From positions 1 through 43,699 of the forward strand of contig JANWYV010000050.1 in assembly GCA_025055075.1 (NCBI GenBank): a stretch of 43,699 bases of DNA, written 5' to 3'. This DNA is from Blastocatellia bacterium. Its GTDB lineage: Bacteria; Acidobacteriota; Blastocatellia; HR10. The number at the start of each line of letters is the position of its first letter. Position 1 is the first letter of the stretch. The notes beneath the pieces were generated by a model. The model ran no database searches. It saw only the letters and a program-made list of their open reading frames with translations, and was not told the origin of the DNA. The position numbers were made by a program, and so were the translations under genes. Of the stretch, positions 10,250 to 18,043 are shown piece after piece.

Positions 10250-10567
10250 GTGTGGTGGGTAGATGTGCTCATCGCCCTCTATGTCCTTGATTGTCTGTTG
10301 CTGATCGCCGCCGTCTTATTGCAACCGGGGAAAGCGGATGCGGCCGCTCTTTTTGGCGGTGGGGGGAGTCAAACGGCCTTTGGCCCACGAGGGGCTCAGC
10401 ACTTCTTAGGATGGGTTACAATCGTGACGGCGGCGATCTTCATGGGACTGGGACTTATCTTCAGCCTTCCGAACGTCTTCGGCCCAGCATCAGTTGTGCG
10501 CGAAGTGAAGGAGCCTCCGCCCGTCGAACGGCCAGCTGAGGCTCCTTCACCGGCCCCACAAAGGTGA
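10250..10567 (+). CDS. secG: Preprotein translocase subunit SecG
   Basis: A 105-residue SecG, the accessory subunit of the SecYEG channel. Two membrane helices (about 5-25 and 47-70) flank the conserved cytoplasmic loop LLQPGKADAAALFGGGGSQTAFGPRG. A Pro/Glu-rich tail (residues 80-105) is longer than in minimal SecG. The start is GTG 10250, with GAGGAG nine bases upstream. An ATG at 10245 is out of frame. The position directly after tpiA is a common bacterial arrangement, so secG is expressed from the glycolytic promoter unless an internal promoter exists. Confidence 0.93.
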   Translation: MWWVDVLIALYVLDCLLLIAAVLLQPGKADAAALFGGGGSQTAFGPRGAQHFLGWVTIVTAAIFMGLGLIFSLPNVFGPASVVREVKEPPPVERPAEAPSPAPQR

Positions 10568-10577
10568 ACTTTGGCTC

Positions 10578-10606
10578 TTGAAAATGGGCCGGAGTTGATG
10601 TAATGT
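10578..10606 (+). promoter_or_regulatory. Promoter of tRNA-Leu
   Basis: TTGAAA (10578-10583), 17-base spacer, TAATGT (10601-10606), starting 10 bases after the secG stop. The predicted start near 10613 leaves about 24 bases of 5' leader before the mature tRNA. Confidence 0.65.
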
Positions 10607-10636
10607 TCTATTGAACCTTGAACGAAGCGTCGGGGT

Positions 10637-10721
<85 letters not shown>

Positions 10722-10748
10722 TGTCTTTTTTCCTCCTCGACGAAAGAA

Positions 10749-10979
10749 ATGGCCTTTTCTACGGGGGCTTCGAGCATGATCTTCCGAACTGTCGGCCGTA
10801 AGGTGTGCGAAACGCTGCAGACTCTGGGCGTGCCCCGACCGACCCTGGAACACTTAGTAAATGCGCAAAAGGAGGCGCTTCTGGCCGTGCGCTCTCTTTT
10901 GGACGCCGCCATCGAAGACATCGAGAGTTGGTTGAAGCCCGAGTCAGAGAGAGGCGTTGAGAAGGTAGAAATCCAGTAA
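10749..10979 (+). CDS. Small helical hypothetical protein
   Basis: A 76-residue protein starting 28 bases after the tRNA. Residues 20-62 form one long predicted helix pair ([19 protein letters not shown], then [18 protein letters not shown]), followed by an acidic/basic tail. The pattern of Ala/Leu helices resembles phasin-like or other helical-bundle proteins, but I do not recognise a family. ATG 10749 has only a weak GAAAGAA upstream; ATG 10776 is an alternative. The frame runs left through the tRNA, so that part is not coding. It may be co-transcribed with the tRNA. Confidence 0.55.
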   Translation: MAFSTGASSMIFRTVGRKVCETLQTLGVPRPTLEHLVNAQKEALLAVRSLLDAAIEDIESWLKPESERGVEKVEIQ

Positions 10980-11035
10980 AACTAGATTCCGGGTGCGTTC
11001 GGGCGCGAAATCTACATCGCCGGGTTCATTACGTC

Positions 11036-11065
11036 TTGACGAAGAGGGGCTTCTTTTGGTAACTT
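11036..11065 (+). promoter_or_regulatory. Promoter of the TPR gene
   Basis: TTGACG (11036-11041), 18-base spacer, TAACTT (11060-11065). The predicted start is near 11072, about 40 bases before the GTG start of the TPR gene. Confidence 0.5.
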
Positions 11066-11112
11066 CAAACGTGTTCTAGACTTAATGGTCAAGGTGGAGG
11101 GAGCGGGATTCG

Positions 11113-11826
11113 GTGGCCAAGGCGACTCGGAGAGCGAAAAAGTCCAAATCCACATCCAGGCGAGTCCCCGCTTCGACCCCTGCGGCCTCTCGGAGAAAGG
11201 TCACCGGTCGGGGAAAAGCGTCTAAAGGCCGGGCTACGGCTCGAAAGGAATCGTCAACGGCTCGCCATCGAGCTTCTCAAGAGGCCCCTTCGAAGAAGGC
11301 TGCGGTGCGAGCCCCACTCACGAGCAGAGAGCGAGTGCTCGCCCCTCCGGCCGTGCGGGCTTTCGAGCAAGCCGTTAAGCTCTTCAATCGCCAGGAGTTT
11401 GAGAGGGCACGGGAGGCGTTCCAAACCCTCATTGAACGCTTCCCGACGGAGGCCGAGGTGCTGGCACGGGCTCGCGCCTATCTGGCCATTTGCGAGCAGA
11501 AACTCAAGGCGCCTCGCCCAGTGCCGCGCACGGCCGAGGCACTCTATGACCAAGGGATCATTGAGCTGAATCGCGGGCAGATCGCTCCGGCCATCGCCTA
11601 TTTTGAGAAGGCCCTCAGGCTCGATCCCCGCGCTGATCATGCCGTGTACGCCCTAGCTGCCGCTTACGCCCGAGGCGGTCACGTCGAGAAAGCTCTGGCG
11701 ACTTTGCGCCAGGCGATCGCCATGCGGGAGACCTATCGGCTCCATGCGCGTCGAGATCCCGACTTCTTCTCCCTCTACGCGAATCCGGAATTCCAAAAAC
11801 TCGTTGGGATCGAGGTCATTGAGTAA
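11113..11826 (+). CDS. TPR-repeat protein with a basic, histone-H1-like N-terminal tail
   Basis: 237 residues in two parts. Residues 1-72 are low-complexity and very basic (Lys, Arg, Ala, Ser, Thr, Pro), like the tails of bacterial histone H1-like proteins. Residues 80-205 contain tetratricopeptide repeats: AFEQAVKLFNRQEFERAREAF, ALYDQGIIELNRGQIAPAI, and HAVYALAAAYARGGHVEKAL. A conserved C-terminal motif DPDFFSLYANPEFQKLV, common after TPR arrays, closes it. There is no signal peptide. The start is GTG 11113 with GGAGGGAG nine bases upstream. It may bring a protein-interaction module to DNA or RNA through its tail (inference only). It is convergent with hfq. Confidence 0.8.
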   Translation: MAKATRRAKKSKSTSRRVPASTPAASRRKVTGRGKASKGRATARKESSTARHRASQEAPSKKAAVRAPLTSRERVLAPPAVRAFEQAVKLFNRQEFERAREAFQTLIERFPTEAEVLARARAYLAICEQKLKAPRPVPRTAEALYDQGIIELNRGQIAPAIAYFEKALRLDPRADHAVYALAAAYARGGHVEKALATLRQAIAMRETYRLHARRDPDFFSLYANPEFQKLVGIEVIE

Positions 11827-11852
11827 AACGCCTGCTGATGGGCGTTCTCTTT
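11827..11852 (+). terminator. Probable rho-independent terminator of the TPR gene
   Basis: Directly after the stop codon, AACGCC (11827-11832) pairs with GGCGTT (11841-11846) over an eight-base loop, followed by CTCTTT. The stem is short and the T-run imperfect, so strength is uncertain. Confidence 0.5.
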
Positions 11853-11912
11853 ACGACCCCCGTCGAGAACGAATCCTTCGTCCCTGAAGCCTCAGGTCAT
11901 GACGCTTAGTCG

Positions 11913-12266
11913 TCATTCCTCCGGAGACGTCTCCGCCTCGGCAGGAGGTAGATCCTTATACAGGTACTTGATCGCGTGCTTGAAGATGAGCAAGTTGGGC
12001 TCTCCATTGCGATGCAATTTGATGCAGTTTTTATCGTACCATTCGATCGTGCCCCGAATGACCTCCCCGTCGGTGAGGACGACAACCATCGGAGTCTTGG
12101 CCTCCATTTGCTTCCGGTAGTAGTAGTTCTCCGCATGCGTTTGTTCGGGCGGCACGCGCTTCTTCGACTGTGTTTGCACAATCTGCGTGCGCGTCAAGTT
12201 GTTCGGATCATAAAGACCCCGGCTGCTGACATCTGTGTATGTCGCTCGCACCGTCTTCTTAGTCAC
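11913..12266 (-). CDS. hfq: RNA chaperone Hfq with long N-terminal extension
   Basis: 117 residues. The Sm fold lies at residues 44-105, with Sm1 block VVVLTDGEVIRGTIEWYDKNCIKL and Sm2 block LIFKHAIKYLYK, close to the classical YKHAI signature. Hfq forms hexamers that pair small RNAs with mRNAs. About 43 residues precede the core, with a basic TQSKKRVP patch, whereas most Hfq proteins have only a few residues there and carry their tail at the C-terminus. The tail here is only 12 acidic residues. GTG 12266 is chosen because GGAGGG lies seven bases upstream; upstream codons look non-coding. A short stem TGACG/CGTCA (11900-11915) overlaps the stop codon. Confidence 0.85.
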   Translation of the reverse strand: MTKKTVRATYTDVSSRGLYDPNNLTRTQIVQTQSKKRVPPEQTHAENYYYRKQMEAKTPMVVVLTDGEVIRGTIEWYDKNCIKLHRNGEPNLLIFKHAIKYLYKDLPPAEAETSPEE

Positions 12267-12326
12267 AAACGCACCCTCCAAATGATTTCTTCGTCTCGTT
12301 CCCGTTGGGGAGAGCAAGCTAGGCTA

Positions 12327-12355
12327 ATATTACAGGAAAACACGCCGTTTGGCAA
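12327..12355 (-). promoter_or_regulatory. Promoter of hfq
   Basis: On the minus strand TTGCCA (12355-12350), 17-base spacer, TAATAT (12332-12327). The predicted start near 12320 gives a 5' leader of about 54 bases before GTG 12266. Confidence 0.65.
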
Positions 12356-12417
12356 GATGCGGATGAAGACGCCTTCTCTCAAACGTACGAGTGGGAAGAC
12401 GGGCATGAGTCGGACGG

Positions 12418-12447
12418 TTGACGTTGCGAGCGTGAAGGTGCTATAGA
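12418..12447 (+). promoter_or_regulatory. Promoter of argS
   Basis: TTGACG (12418-12423), 18-base spacer, TATAGA (12442-12447). The -10 touches an in-frame TTG at 12448, so that codon would lie upstream of the transcript start. This supports ATG 12478 as the argS start. Confidence 0.6.
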
Positions 12448-12477
12448 TTGAGCGATATTGTCGGCGAGTGGGCGCAT

Positions 12478-14439
12478 ATGTTGGAATCGTTACGAGAGCG
12501 TTTAGTGGCGCGTCTTCGAGAATGCGTTCGAGAGCGGTTTGACCTCGCGTTAGAGGAGGTTCCGATCGAGATCCCGCCACAGGTCGAATATGGGGATTTG
12601 GCCTTTCCCATCGCGTTTCAACTCGCGCGCAAGCTTCGGGAGCGCACTGGGCAGACGTCGAATCCGCGAGCATTGGCGGAGATGATCGCGGCTCATTTGC
12701 CGCCGATGGAGGAGATCGCGCGCGTCGAAGTCGCTGGAGCGGGGTACATCAACGTCTTCCTCAACCGGGGGGCTCTCCTAGTAGGACTTCGACAGCCGGA
12801 GCCTCCTCGGGAGCCATCTGGGGAGAAGATCATCGTCGAGCACACGAGTATCAACCCCAATAAGGCCGCGCATATCGGGCATTTGCGGAACGCGGTCCTC
12901 GGAGATGCCCTGGTTCGGTTGTTGCGCTACAATGGGGCGCGCGTCGAGGTCCATAACTACATCGACAACACCGGGGTTCAAGTGGCCGACGTCGTCGTCG
13001 GATTCAAGTACTTGGAGAAGAAAGACCGAGCGGAGATCGAAGCGATCCCCGGGAAATTCGATCACTATTGCTGGGACTTGTACGCGCGAGTAACGGCATG
13101 GTATGAAGAGGACCCGACGGCTTTGGAGCTTCGGCGTCGAACGCTCAGTGAGATCGAAGAGGGCGGTAATCCGACGGCTGAGCTCGCCGAATATATCTCC
13201 ATGCGCGTGCTCAATGCTCAGCTGGACACGGTGGAGCGCTTGGGCATCTATTACGATCTGCTTCCCCGCGAGAGTGAGATCCTTCATCTGAGGTTTTGGG
13301 ATCGCGCCTTCGAACTGCTCAAAGCCGCTGGATTGATCACCTACGAGACCGAGGGGAAGAATCGAGGATGTTGGGTAATGCGCTTGCCCTCAGAGAGTGA
13401 AAGCGAGGCGCAGGGAGAAGAAGGGAAAGTTCTCGTTCGCTCCGACGGGACGGTCGTCTATACGGGGAAGGACATTGCGTATCACCTCTGGAAGCTCGGG
13501 CGGCTGGACGTGGACTTCAGCTATCGGCCGTTTCGTCGATACTCAAACGGACACACGACGTGGATCACGACAACCGAGGGAGCGAGCGAAGCGCATCCGG
13601 AATTCGGGCACGGATCGGCTTATCTGAGCGTGATCGGATCAGAGCAAACGTATTTGCAGAAGTTCGTGAAGGAAGCCGTCCGCGCTCTGGTCGTGGATCC
13701 GCGCGTCGAGCGAAGCGCGCATATCGCCTACGAGAAAGTGGCATTGACGCCTCGGGCTTGTCTGGAGCTTGGGATCGAGTTATCGCCGGAGGAGTTGGAG
13801 CGGCAGCAAATCAGCATGTCCGGACGGCGTGGTCTTGGAGTAAAGGCCGACGATCTCATTGAGAAGCTTGAGGAGAAAGCGTTCTCGGAAGTGCGCGCTC
13901 GGCATCCTGAGCGCTCCGAGGCTGAAGCTCGACAACTGGCCCATCAAATCGCGGTGGGTGCGTTGCGCTATTTCTTGCTCAAGTATACGCGGACGACGGC
14001 CATCGCCTTCGATTTCGCCGAAGCCCTCGCCTTTGAAGGGGAGACCGGTCCTTACATCCAATATGCCGTCGTGCGCGCGCGCAGCATCTTTCGGAAGCTT
14101 CGGGAAGCGGGAATAGAGCGGCGTTCGCTAGGGTCGGAGGATCTGGCCGAGATCAATCGTTTCTTGAACGCGCACGACGATCTGTGGACGTTGCTCTATT
14201 TCGCTGCGCGGCTCAGAGAATTCGTCCGCCAGGCCTGTGAGAACTATGAGCCGGCGATCCTCGCGAAATACGCTTTTCAACTCGCTCAGCGTTTCAACAA
14301 CTTCTATCACAGCTATCACATCTTGAGCGAGGACGATCCGCTCAAGCGCGAGATCTACCTCACCATCACTGAGATTGTGTGCGAGCGCTTGACGCGCGCG
14401 TTAGACCTTTTGGGCATCGAAGTTCCCGAGCAGATGTGA
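12478..14439 (+). CDS. argS: Arginyl-tRNA synthetase
   Basis: 653 residues from ATG 12478. It attaches arginine to tRNA-Arg. The N-terminal additional domain (EVPIEIPPQVEYGDLAFPIAF) precedes the class I catalytic core. The HIGH motif is intact (NPNKAAHIGHLRNAVLGDAL). The KMSKS position reads MSGRRG, the degenerate form seen in one ArgRS subgroup. The DALR anticodon-binding domain closes the protein (EIVCERLTRALDLLGI). The frame also opens at TTG 12448 (663 residues), but a -10 element abuts that codon. The Shine-Dalgarno before ATG 12478 is weak (GAGTGGG). It is convergent with the APC permease (12-base gap). Confidence 0.93.
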   Translation: MLESLRERLVARLRECVRERFDLALEEVPIEIPPQVEYGDLAFPIAFQLARKLRERTGQTSNPRALAEMIAAHLPPMEEIARVEVAGAGYINVFLNRGALLVGLRQPEPPREPSGEKIIVEHTSINPNKAAHIGHLRNAVLGDALVRLLRYNGARVEVHNYIDNTGVQVADVVVGFKYLEKKDRAEIEAIPGKFDHYCWDLYARVTAWYEEDPTALELRRRTLSEIEEGGNPTAELAEYISMRVLNAQLDTVERLGIYYDLLPRESEILHLRFWDRAFELLKAAGLITYETEGKNRGCWVMRLPSESESEAQGEEGKVLVRSDGTVVYTGKDIAYHLWKLGRLDVDFSYRPFRRYSNGHTTWITTTEGASEAHPEFGHGSAYLSVIGSEQTYLQKFVKEAVRALVVDPRVERSAHIAYEKVALTPRACLELGIELSPEELERQQISMSGRRGLGVKADDLIEKLEEKAFSEVRARHPERSEAEARQLAHQIAVGALRYFLLKYTRTTAIAFDFAEALAFEGETGPYIQYAVVRARSIFRKLREAGIERRSLGSEDLAEINRFLNAHDDLWTLLYFAARLREFVRQACENYEPAILAKYAFQLAQRFNNFYHSYHILSEDDPLKREIYLTITEIVCERLTRALDLLGIEVPEQM

Positions 14440-14451
14440 GCGTGTGGATCC

Positions 14452-15756
14452 TCACGAAGCGGGGACTTGCGCCCGTCGCCGTTCGCGTTGAGTACGCCAG
14501 AGCCAGTTCGCCAGAGCGAGCACAGAGGTCAGAATCAGCACGATCACTTCTCCGCGCCCCATGCGGGTTACCAGGATCAAAGAGAAAGCGAGCGCCAAAA
14601 CGGCTAGGAATGGCCCATACGGGAGGCGGAATGCTGGCTCTTCGTGCCCTTTCTGCCTCAGGACGATGAGGGCTAGGCACGTCGAAGCGTAGGTGAAGAG
14701 GCGCGCGACGGCGGAGAGCATGACGTTCCAGGCGAACGTGCCGGCCAGCGCTAATCCCCATGTCAGGAGCGCGAAGACCACGATCGAGAGGTGCGGCGTG
14801 CGAAATCGCGGGTGAACGGCGGCGAAAAAGCCCGGGAAGTCACCGCGTTCGGCCAAGGCGAATGTCAGCCGTGGCGCGTTCAACATCATCGAGCTGAGGT
14901 ACCCATAGACCGAGATGAGCGCACCCGCGCTGATCATCCCAGCTCCCCATGCTCCCGAGAACGCACGCGCTGCTGTGGCCAGCGGGCGCTCTGTGCGCGC
15001 GGCATCCGGTAGGACGCTCACGACGATCACCTGAATAAGTGTGAAGATCGCCGTGACCGTCACCAGCGCGACGAAGAGTGCAAAGGGTGCGTCTCGCCGA
15101 GGATTCTTTGCTTCCGCCATCGGCAAGAGTGCGGCCTCGAAGCCTCCATAGGCGTACACGAGCACGAGCACGGCGTGCAACCAGGCTTCGACTGTAGGCG
15201 TCGAGGAGCGCACTTCGATGGGCTTCATGAAGGCGAACCCCAAGCCAATGAAGAGCAAAAGCGGAATGAGCTTCAAAACGGCGAAGACATTGCTCACCTG
15301 AGCGCCGGTGCGCACGCCGCGATAATTCACGGCCGCGAGCCCACCGATGAGCAGCGTCAACAGGGCCGCGCGCGGGAGGGGATCATCGGCCGATGGCCAG
15401 AATTCGGCCAAGTAGATGACGAAGAGATTGGCATTGGCGGCGGCAGCAGTGAGCCGGACTAACCACGTGAGCCAACCGATTTGCACGCCGAAGAACGCCC
15501 CGAATGCTTCTCGCGCATATAAGTACGGGCCGCCGGCTGCCGTGAAGCGCGAAGCGACCTCAGCGAAACAAGCCATGATCAATCCCATCCCCGTCGCAGC
15601 GAGAAGATAGGCCAGTGGGCTCCAGGCTCCGACCAATCCGGCGACGATCGAAGGGAGACCGAAGATGCCGCTCCCGATGATGGAGTTGATGACGAGCGCC
15701 GCGAGGCTCCATCGGCCGATGGCCCGTAGAAGTGGGGCGTCCGAACGTTCGCTCAT
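14452..15756 (-). CDS. APC superfamily amino acid permease
   Basis: 434 residues with about 12 predicted membrane helices. The first, VINSIIGSGIFGLPS, carries the APC-superfamily signature (G-S-G-I-F substrate-binding loop). Later helices include LTWLVRLTAAAANANLFVIYL and YGYLSSMMLNAPRLTFALAERGDFP. Such proteins import amino acids or polyamines, and the substrate cannot be read from the sequence. ATG 15756 is chosen because it overlaps the stop of the upstream oxidoreductase (TGATG). The frame extends 46 codons further, but inside that gene. It is the last gene of a three-gene minus-strand operon. Confidence 0.88.
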   Translation of the reverse strand: MSERSDAPLLRAIGRWSLAALVINSIIGSGIFGLPSIVAGLVGAWSPLAYLLAATGMGLIMACFAEVASRFTAAGGPYLYAREAFGAFFGVQIGWLTWLVRLTAAAANANLFVIYLAEFWPSADDPLPRAALLTLLIGGLAAVNYRGVRTGAQVSNVFAVLKLIPLLLFIGLGFAFMKPIEVRSSTPTVEAWLHAVLVLVYAYGGFEAALLPMAEAKNPRRDAPFALFVALVTVTAIFTLIQVIVVSVLPDAARTERPLATAARAFSGAWGAGMISAGALISVYGYLSSMMLNAPRLTFALAERGDFPGFFAAVHPRFRTPHLSIVVFALLTWGLALAGTFAWNVMLSAVARLFTYASTCLALIVLRQKGHEEPAFRLPYGPFLAVLALAFSLILVTRMGRGEVIVLILTSVLALANWLWRTQRERRRAQVPAS

Positions 15757-17357
15757 CACACCCGTCGCTGCCGCCAATCGCGCAGAACCGTTCGCGCCGC
15801 GTGGTATCCGGGCAGGCCCATGACCCCGCCTCCCGGATGCGTGCCGGCCCCGCACAAATAGAGTCCCCGAATAGGTGTGCGATAGCGTGCCCATCCAGGC
15901 ACAGGGCGAAAGGAGAAGAGTTGGTCCGCGCTCATGTCCCCATGAAAGATGTTCCCCCCTGTGAGCCCGAACTCCTCTTCCAGATCCTGCGGCGAGAGCA
16001 CCTGCCGGTCCAGAACGCGATCCTTAAACCCTGGGGCATATTCCTCGATGAGATCCATCACGCGATCGGCGTACGCATCTTTCAGGGCGCGCCAGTCGCC
16101 TTCCCGAAGCCGATAGGGCGCGTATTGGAGAAAGATGCCCATGATGTGCTTCCCCGGCGGCGCGAGCGAATCATCGTACGTCGTGGGGAGGGTGATCTCC
16201 AACATCGGGAAGGAGGAGGGATGCCCGTGCTTCGCTTCGTCCCACGCGCGCTCGATGTAATCCATGTCCGGGCAGATATGGATCGTCGTCTTGTGATGCG
16301 GCATGAGGTGCGTCCCCGGCTGGGCCTTGAAGCTCGGGAGGCCATCGAGCGCGAGATTGATCTTCATCGCATATCCGCTCGTGCGGATCGCTCTCACCTG
16401 GCGCACGAATTCCGGATCCAGCTCGGATTCGCCCACGAGCGTGAGAAATGTCCGTTTGGGATCGGCATTAGAGAGGATGCAGCGAGCGCGAATCTCCTCG
16501 CCATCGGCGAGGCAGGCACCCAGGGCGCGCCCGTTGCGCACGATGATGCGCCGCACTTCGGCTTCGGTCCGGATCTCGACTCCCGCCGCGCGAGCTGCCG
16601 TTGCGATCGCTTCCGAAAGCGCCCCCATCCCGCCGCGCACGAACCCCCACAATCCGCGATGCCCGTTGACCTTCCCCATGACGTGATGCAGGAGCACATA
16701 GGCCGTTCCCGGAGTCCTCGGGCCGCCGGCCGTCCCGATGACCCCGTCCGTTGCCACCGTGACCTTCACCTCCTCGGACTCAAACCATGGTTCGAGAAAG
16801 TCGGCAGCACTTTGGGTCAGAAGCTTCAATAAGCTCACCCGTGCCGTCTCTTCCAATCGCAGAAGAGCCCATCCTAACTTCCCGAACTCCCAAAGATCGC
16901 GCGCACGCATCCGCACAAGATTCGGTGGGGGATGCCAGAGAATACGCTCCATCCAGCGAGCGAGTTGTTCCAAATACTCCTCGAAACGCGGATAGGCCTC
17001 AGCATCGCGGCGAGAGAACTTCGCGATCTCTTCGCACGTCCGCTTTTGGTCCTGCCAGAAGATGAGGAAGCGTCCGTCCGGAAAGGGTGTGAAGAAGGCC
17101 GGATCTTTCGCATAGACGTGATACCCATAACGCGGCAGGTCCAGCTCGCGAACGAGACGTTCCGGAAAGAGGCTGCACAGATAGGCGGCTGTTGAGATCC
17201 GAAAACCGGGAAAGACTTCTTCCGTCACGCTCGCTCCGCCGACGCGCGGTCGGCGTTCTAGGACGAGCACGCGCAATCCGGCCCGCGCCAGATAAGCCGC
17301 GGCTACTAAGCCGTTGTGGCCCGCGCCGACGATCACCACGTCCAAAGGATCAGGCAT
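15756..17357 (-). CDS. FAD-dependent oxidoreductase, PYROXD2/phytoene desaturase-like
   Basis: About 533 residues. The N-terminal dinucleotide fold VVIVGAGHNGLVAAAYLARAG leads to LERRPRVGGASVTEE, the typical CrtI/amine-oxidase superfamily start. Conserved blocks further on are GPRTPGTAYVLLHH, GGMGALSEAIATAARAAG (second FAD-contact region), and the C-terminal LYLCGAGTHPGGGVMGLPGYHAA. This block order matches PYROXD2-like proteins more than true carotenoid desaturases. No other carotenoid genes are nearby. The start is ATG 17357 or ATG 17375; neither has a clear Shine-Dalgarno, and both overlap the upstream CoA-binding gene, so coupling is likely. The substrate is unknown. Confidence 0.87.
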   Translation of the reverse strand: MPDPLDVVIVGAGHNGLVAAAYLARAGLRVLVLERRPRVGGASVTEEVFPGFRISTAAYLCSLFPERLVRELDLPRYGYHVYAKDPAFFTPFPDGRFLIFWQDQKRTCEEIAKFSRRDAEAYPRFEEYLEQLARWMERILWHPPPNLVRMRARDLWEFGKLGWALLRLEETARVSLLKLLTQSAADFLEPWFESEEVKVTVATDGVIGTAGGPRTPGTAYVLLHHVMGKVNGHRGLWGFVRGGMGALSEAIATAARAAGVEIRTEAEVRRIIVRNGRALGACLADGEEIRARCILSNADPKRTFLTLVGESELDPEFVRQVRAIRTSGYAMKINLALDGLPSFKAQPGTHLMPHHKTTIHICPDMDYIERAWDEAKHGHPSSFPMLEITLPTTYDDSLAPPGKHIMGIFLQYAPYRLREGDWRALKDAYADRVMDLIEEYAPGFKDRVLDRQVLSPQDLEEEFGLTGGNIFHGDMSADQLFSFRPVPGWARYRTPIRGLYLCGAGTHPGGGVMGLPGYHAARTVLRDWRQRRV

Positions 17358-17796
17358 AGGGGAGGAACGCCGCATCTTCGCGGCACGACATCCTGAGTTT
17401 TCGATGCTCCTTCAGCATGCACCGATTCATGACGACCAGCAAACCGGCTTCTCGGGCGCGGCGCGCCGCTTCTTCATTGACGACTCCCTCCTGCATCCAC
17501 ACAGCCCAGGCGTTGATCCGAATTGCTTCCTCTACGATCGGGAGGACGGCTTCCGAACGCCGGAAGATCGTAACCACATCCACGCGCTCGGGCACATCCG
17601 AGAGTCGAGCATAGGCGCGTTCACCGAGCACCTTCACTTCGTTCGGATTGACGGGGATGATCCGATATCCCTCCGATTGGAGATACTGGGCGACGCCGTA
17701 GCTTGGTCGCGTCGGTTTGGAAGAGAGGCCAACGATTGCGATCGTGCGCGCTTGCTGAAGGATTCGCCGAATGGCCTCCGGATCATTCGCCCGCAT
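17350..17796 (-). CDS. CoA-binding domain protein (YccU-like)
   Basis: A 148-residue single-domain protein of the CoA_binding_2 family. The Rossmann-like fold shows IAIVGLSSKPTRPSYGVAQYL, then GYRIIPVNPNEVKVLGE, DVVTIFRRSEAV, and a late segment WMQEGVVNEEAARRAREAGL..VMNRCMLKEH that ends in the conserved Cys-x3-Glu-His. Family members bind CoA, and their physiological role is not settled. ATG 17796 is chosen because GGAGGGGAT precedes it directly. It is the first gene of the operon with the oxidoreductase and permease, which suggests one shared but unidentified small-molecule pathway. Confidence 0.85.
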   Translation of the reverse strand: MRANDPEAIRRILQQARTIAIVGLSSKPTRPSYGVAQYLQSEGYRIIPVNPNEVKVLGERAYARLSDVPERVDVVTIFRRSEAVLPIVEEAIRINAWAVWMQEGVVNEEAARRAREAGLLVVMNRCMLKEHRKLRMSCREDAAFLPYA

Positions 17797-17826
17797 ATCC
17801 CCTCCAGTCGTGTGCCGTATATGAGT

Positions 17827-17856
17827 AGCATAGAACGAAGCGCCGCGCAAAGCCAA
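17827..17856 (-). promoter_or_regulatory. Promoter of the CoA-binding/oxidoreductase/permease operon
   Basis: On the minus strand TTGGCT (17856-17851), 18-base spacer, TATGCT (17832-17827). The expected start near 17820 leaves a leader of about 24 bases that contains the ribosome binding site. Confidence 0.45.
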
Positions 17857-17982
17857 AGAACGAAAATGGCGGAAGAAGGCGGATCGCCGCGCATTTCCGC
17901 TGCGGAAGGACGCGGAAGGCGCGTTCGCTCAAACATCGGCAGAAACAAAGGATGCGCGCGGCGACGGTTCGCGCCTCTCTGC

Positions 17983-18011
17983 TTGACCCGCTCCGGAAGT
18001 GGGCCTACACT
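17983..18011 (+). promoter_or_regulatory. Promoter of the Oar-like receptor gene
   Basis: TTGACC (17983-17988), 17-base spacer, TACACT (18006-18011). The expected start near 18018 gives a leader of about 25 bases containing GGGAGA before ATG 18044. Confidence 0.7.
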
Positions 18012-18043
18012 TAGCGCGAAGACTGGGCGATGGGAGAAAAGCG

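Noticed and set aside
12448-12477. TTG 12448 as argS start
   Set aside because: A good -10 element ends at 12447, so this codon would not be transcribed from that promoter.
15732-16832. Antisense open frame (366 codons) opposite the oxidoreductase and permease start
   Set aside because: Same shadow pattern, with no motif or ribosome binding site.
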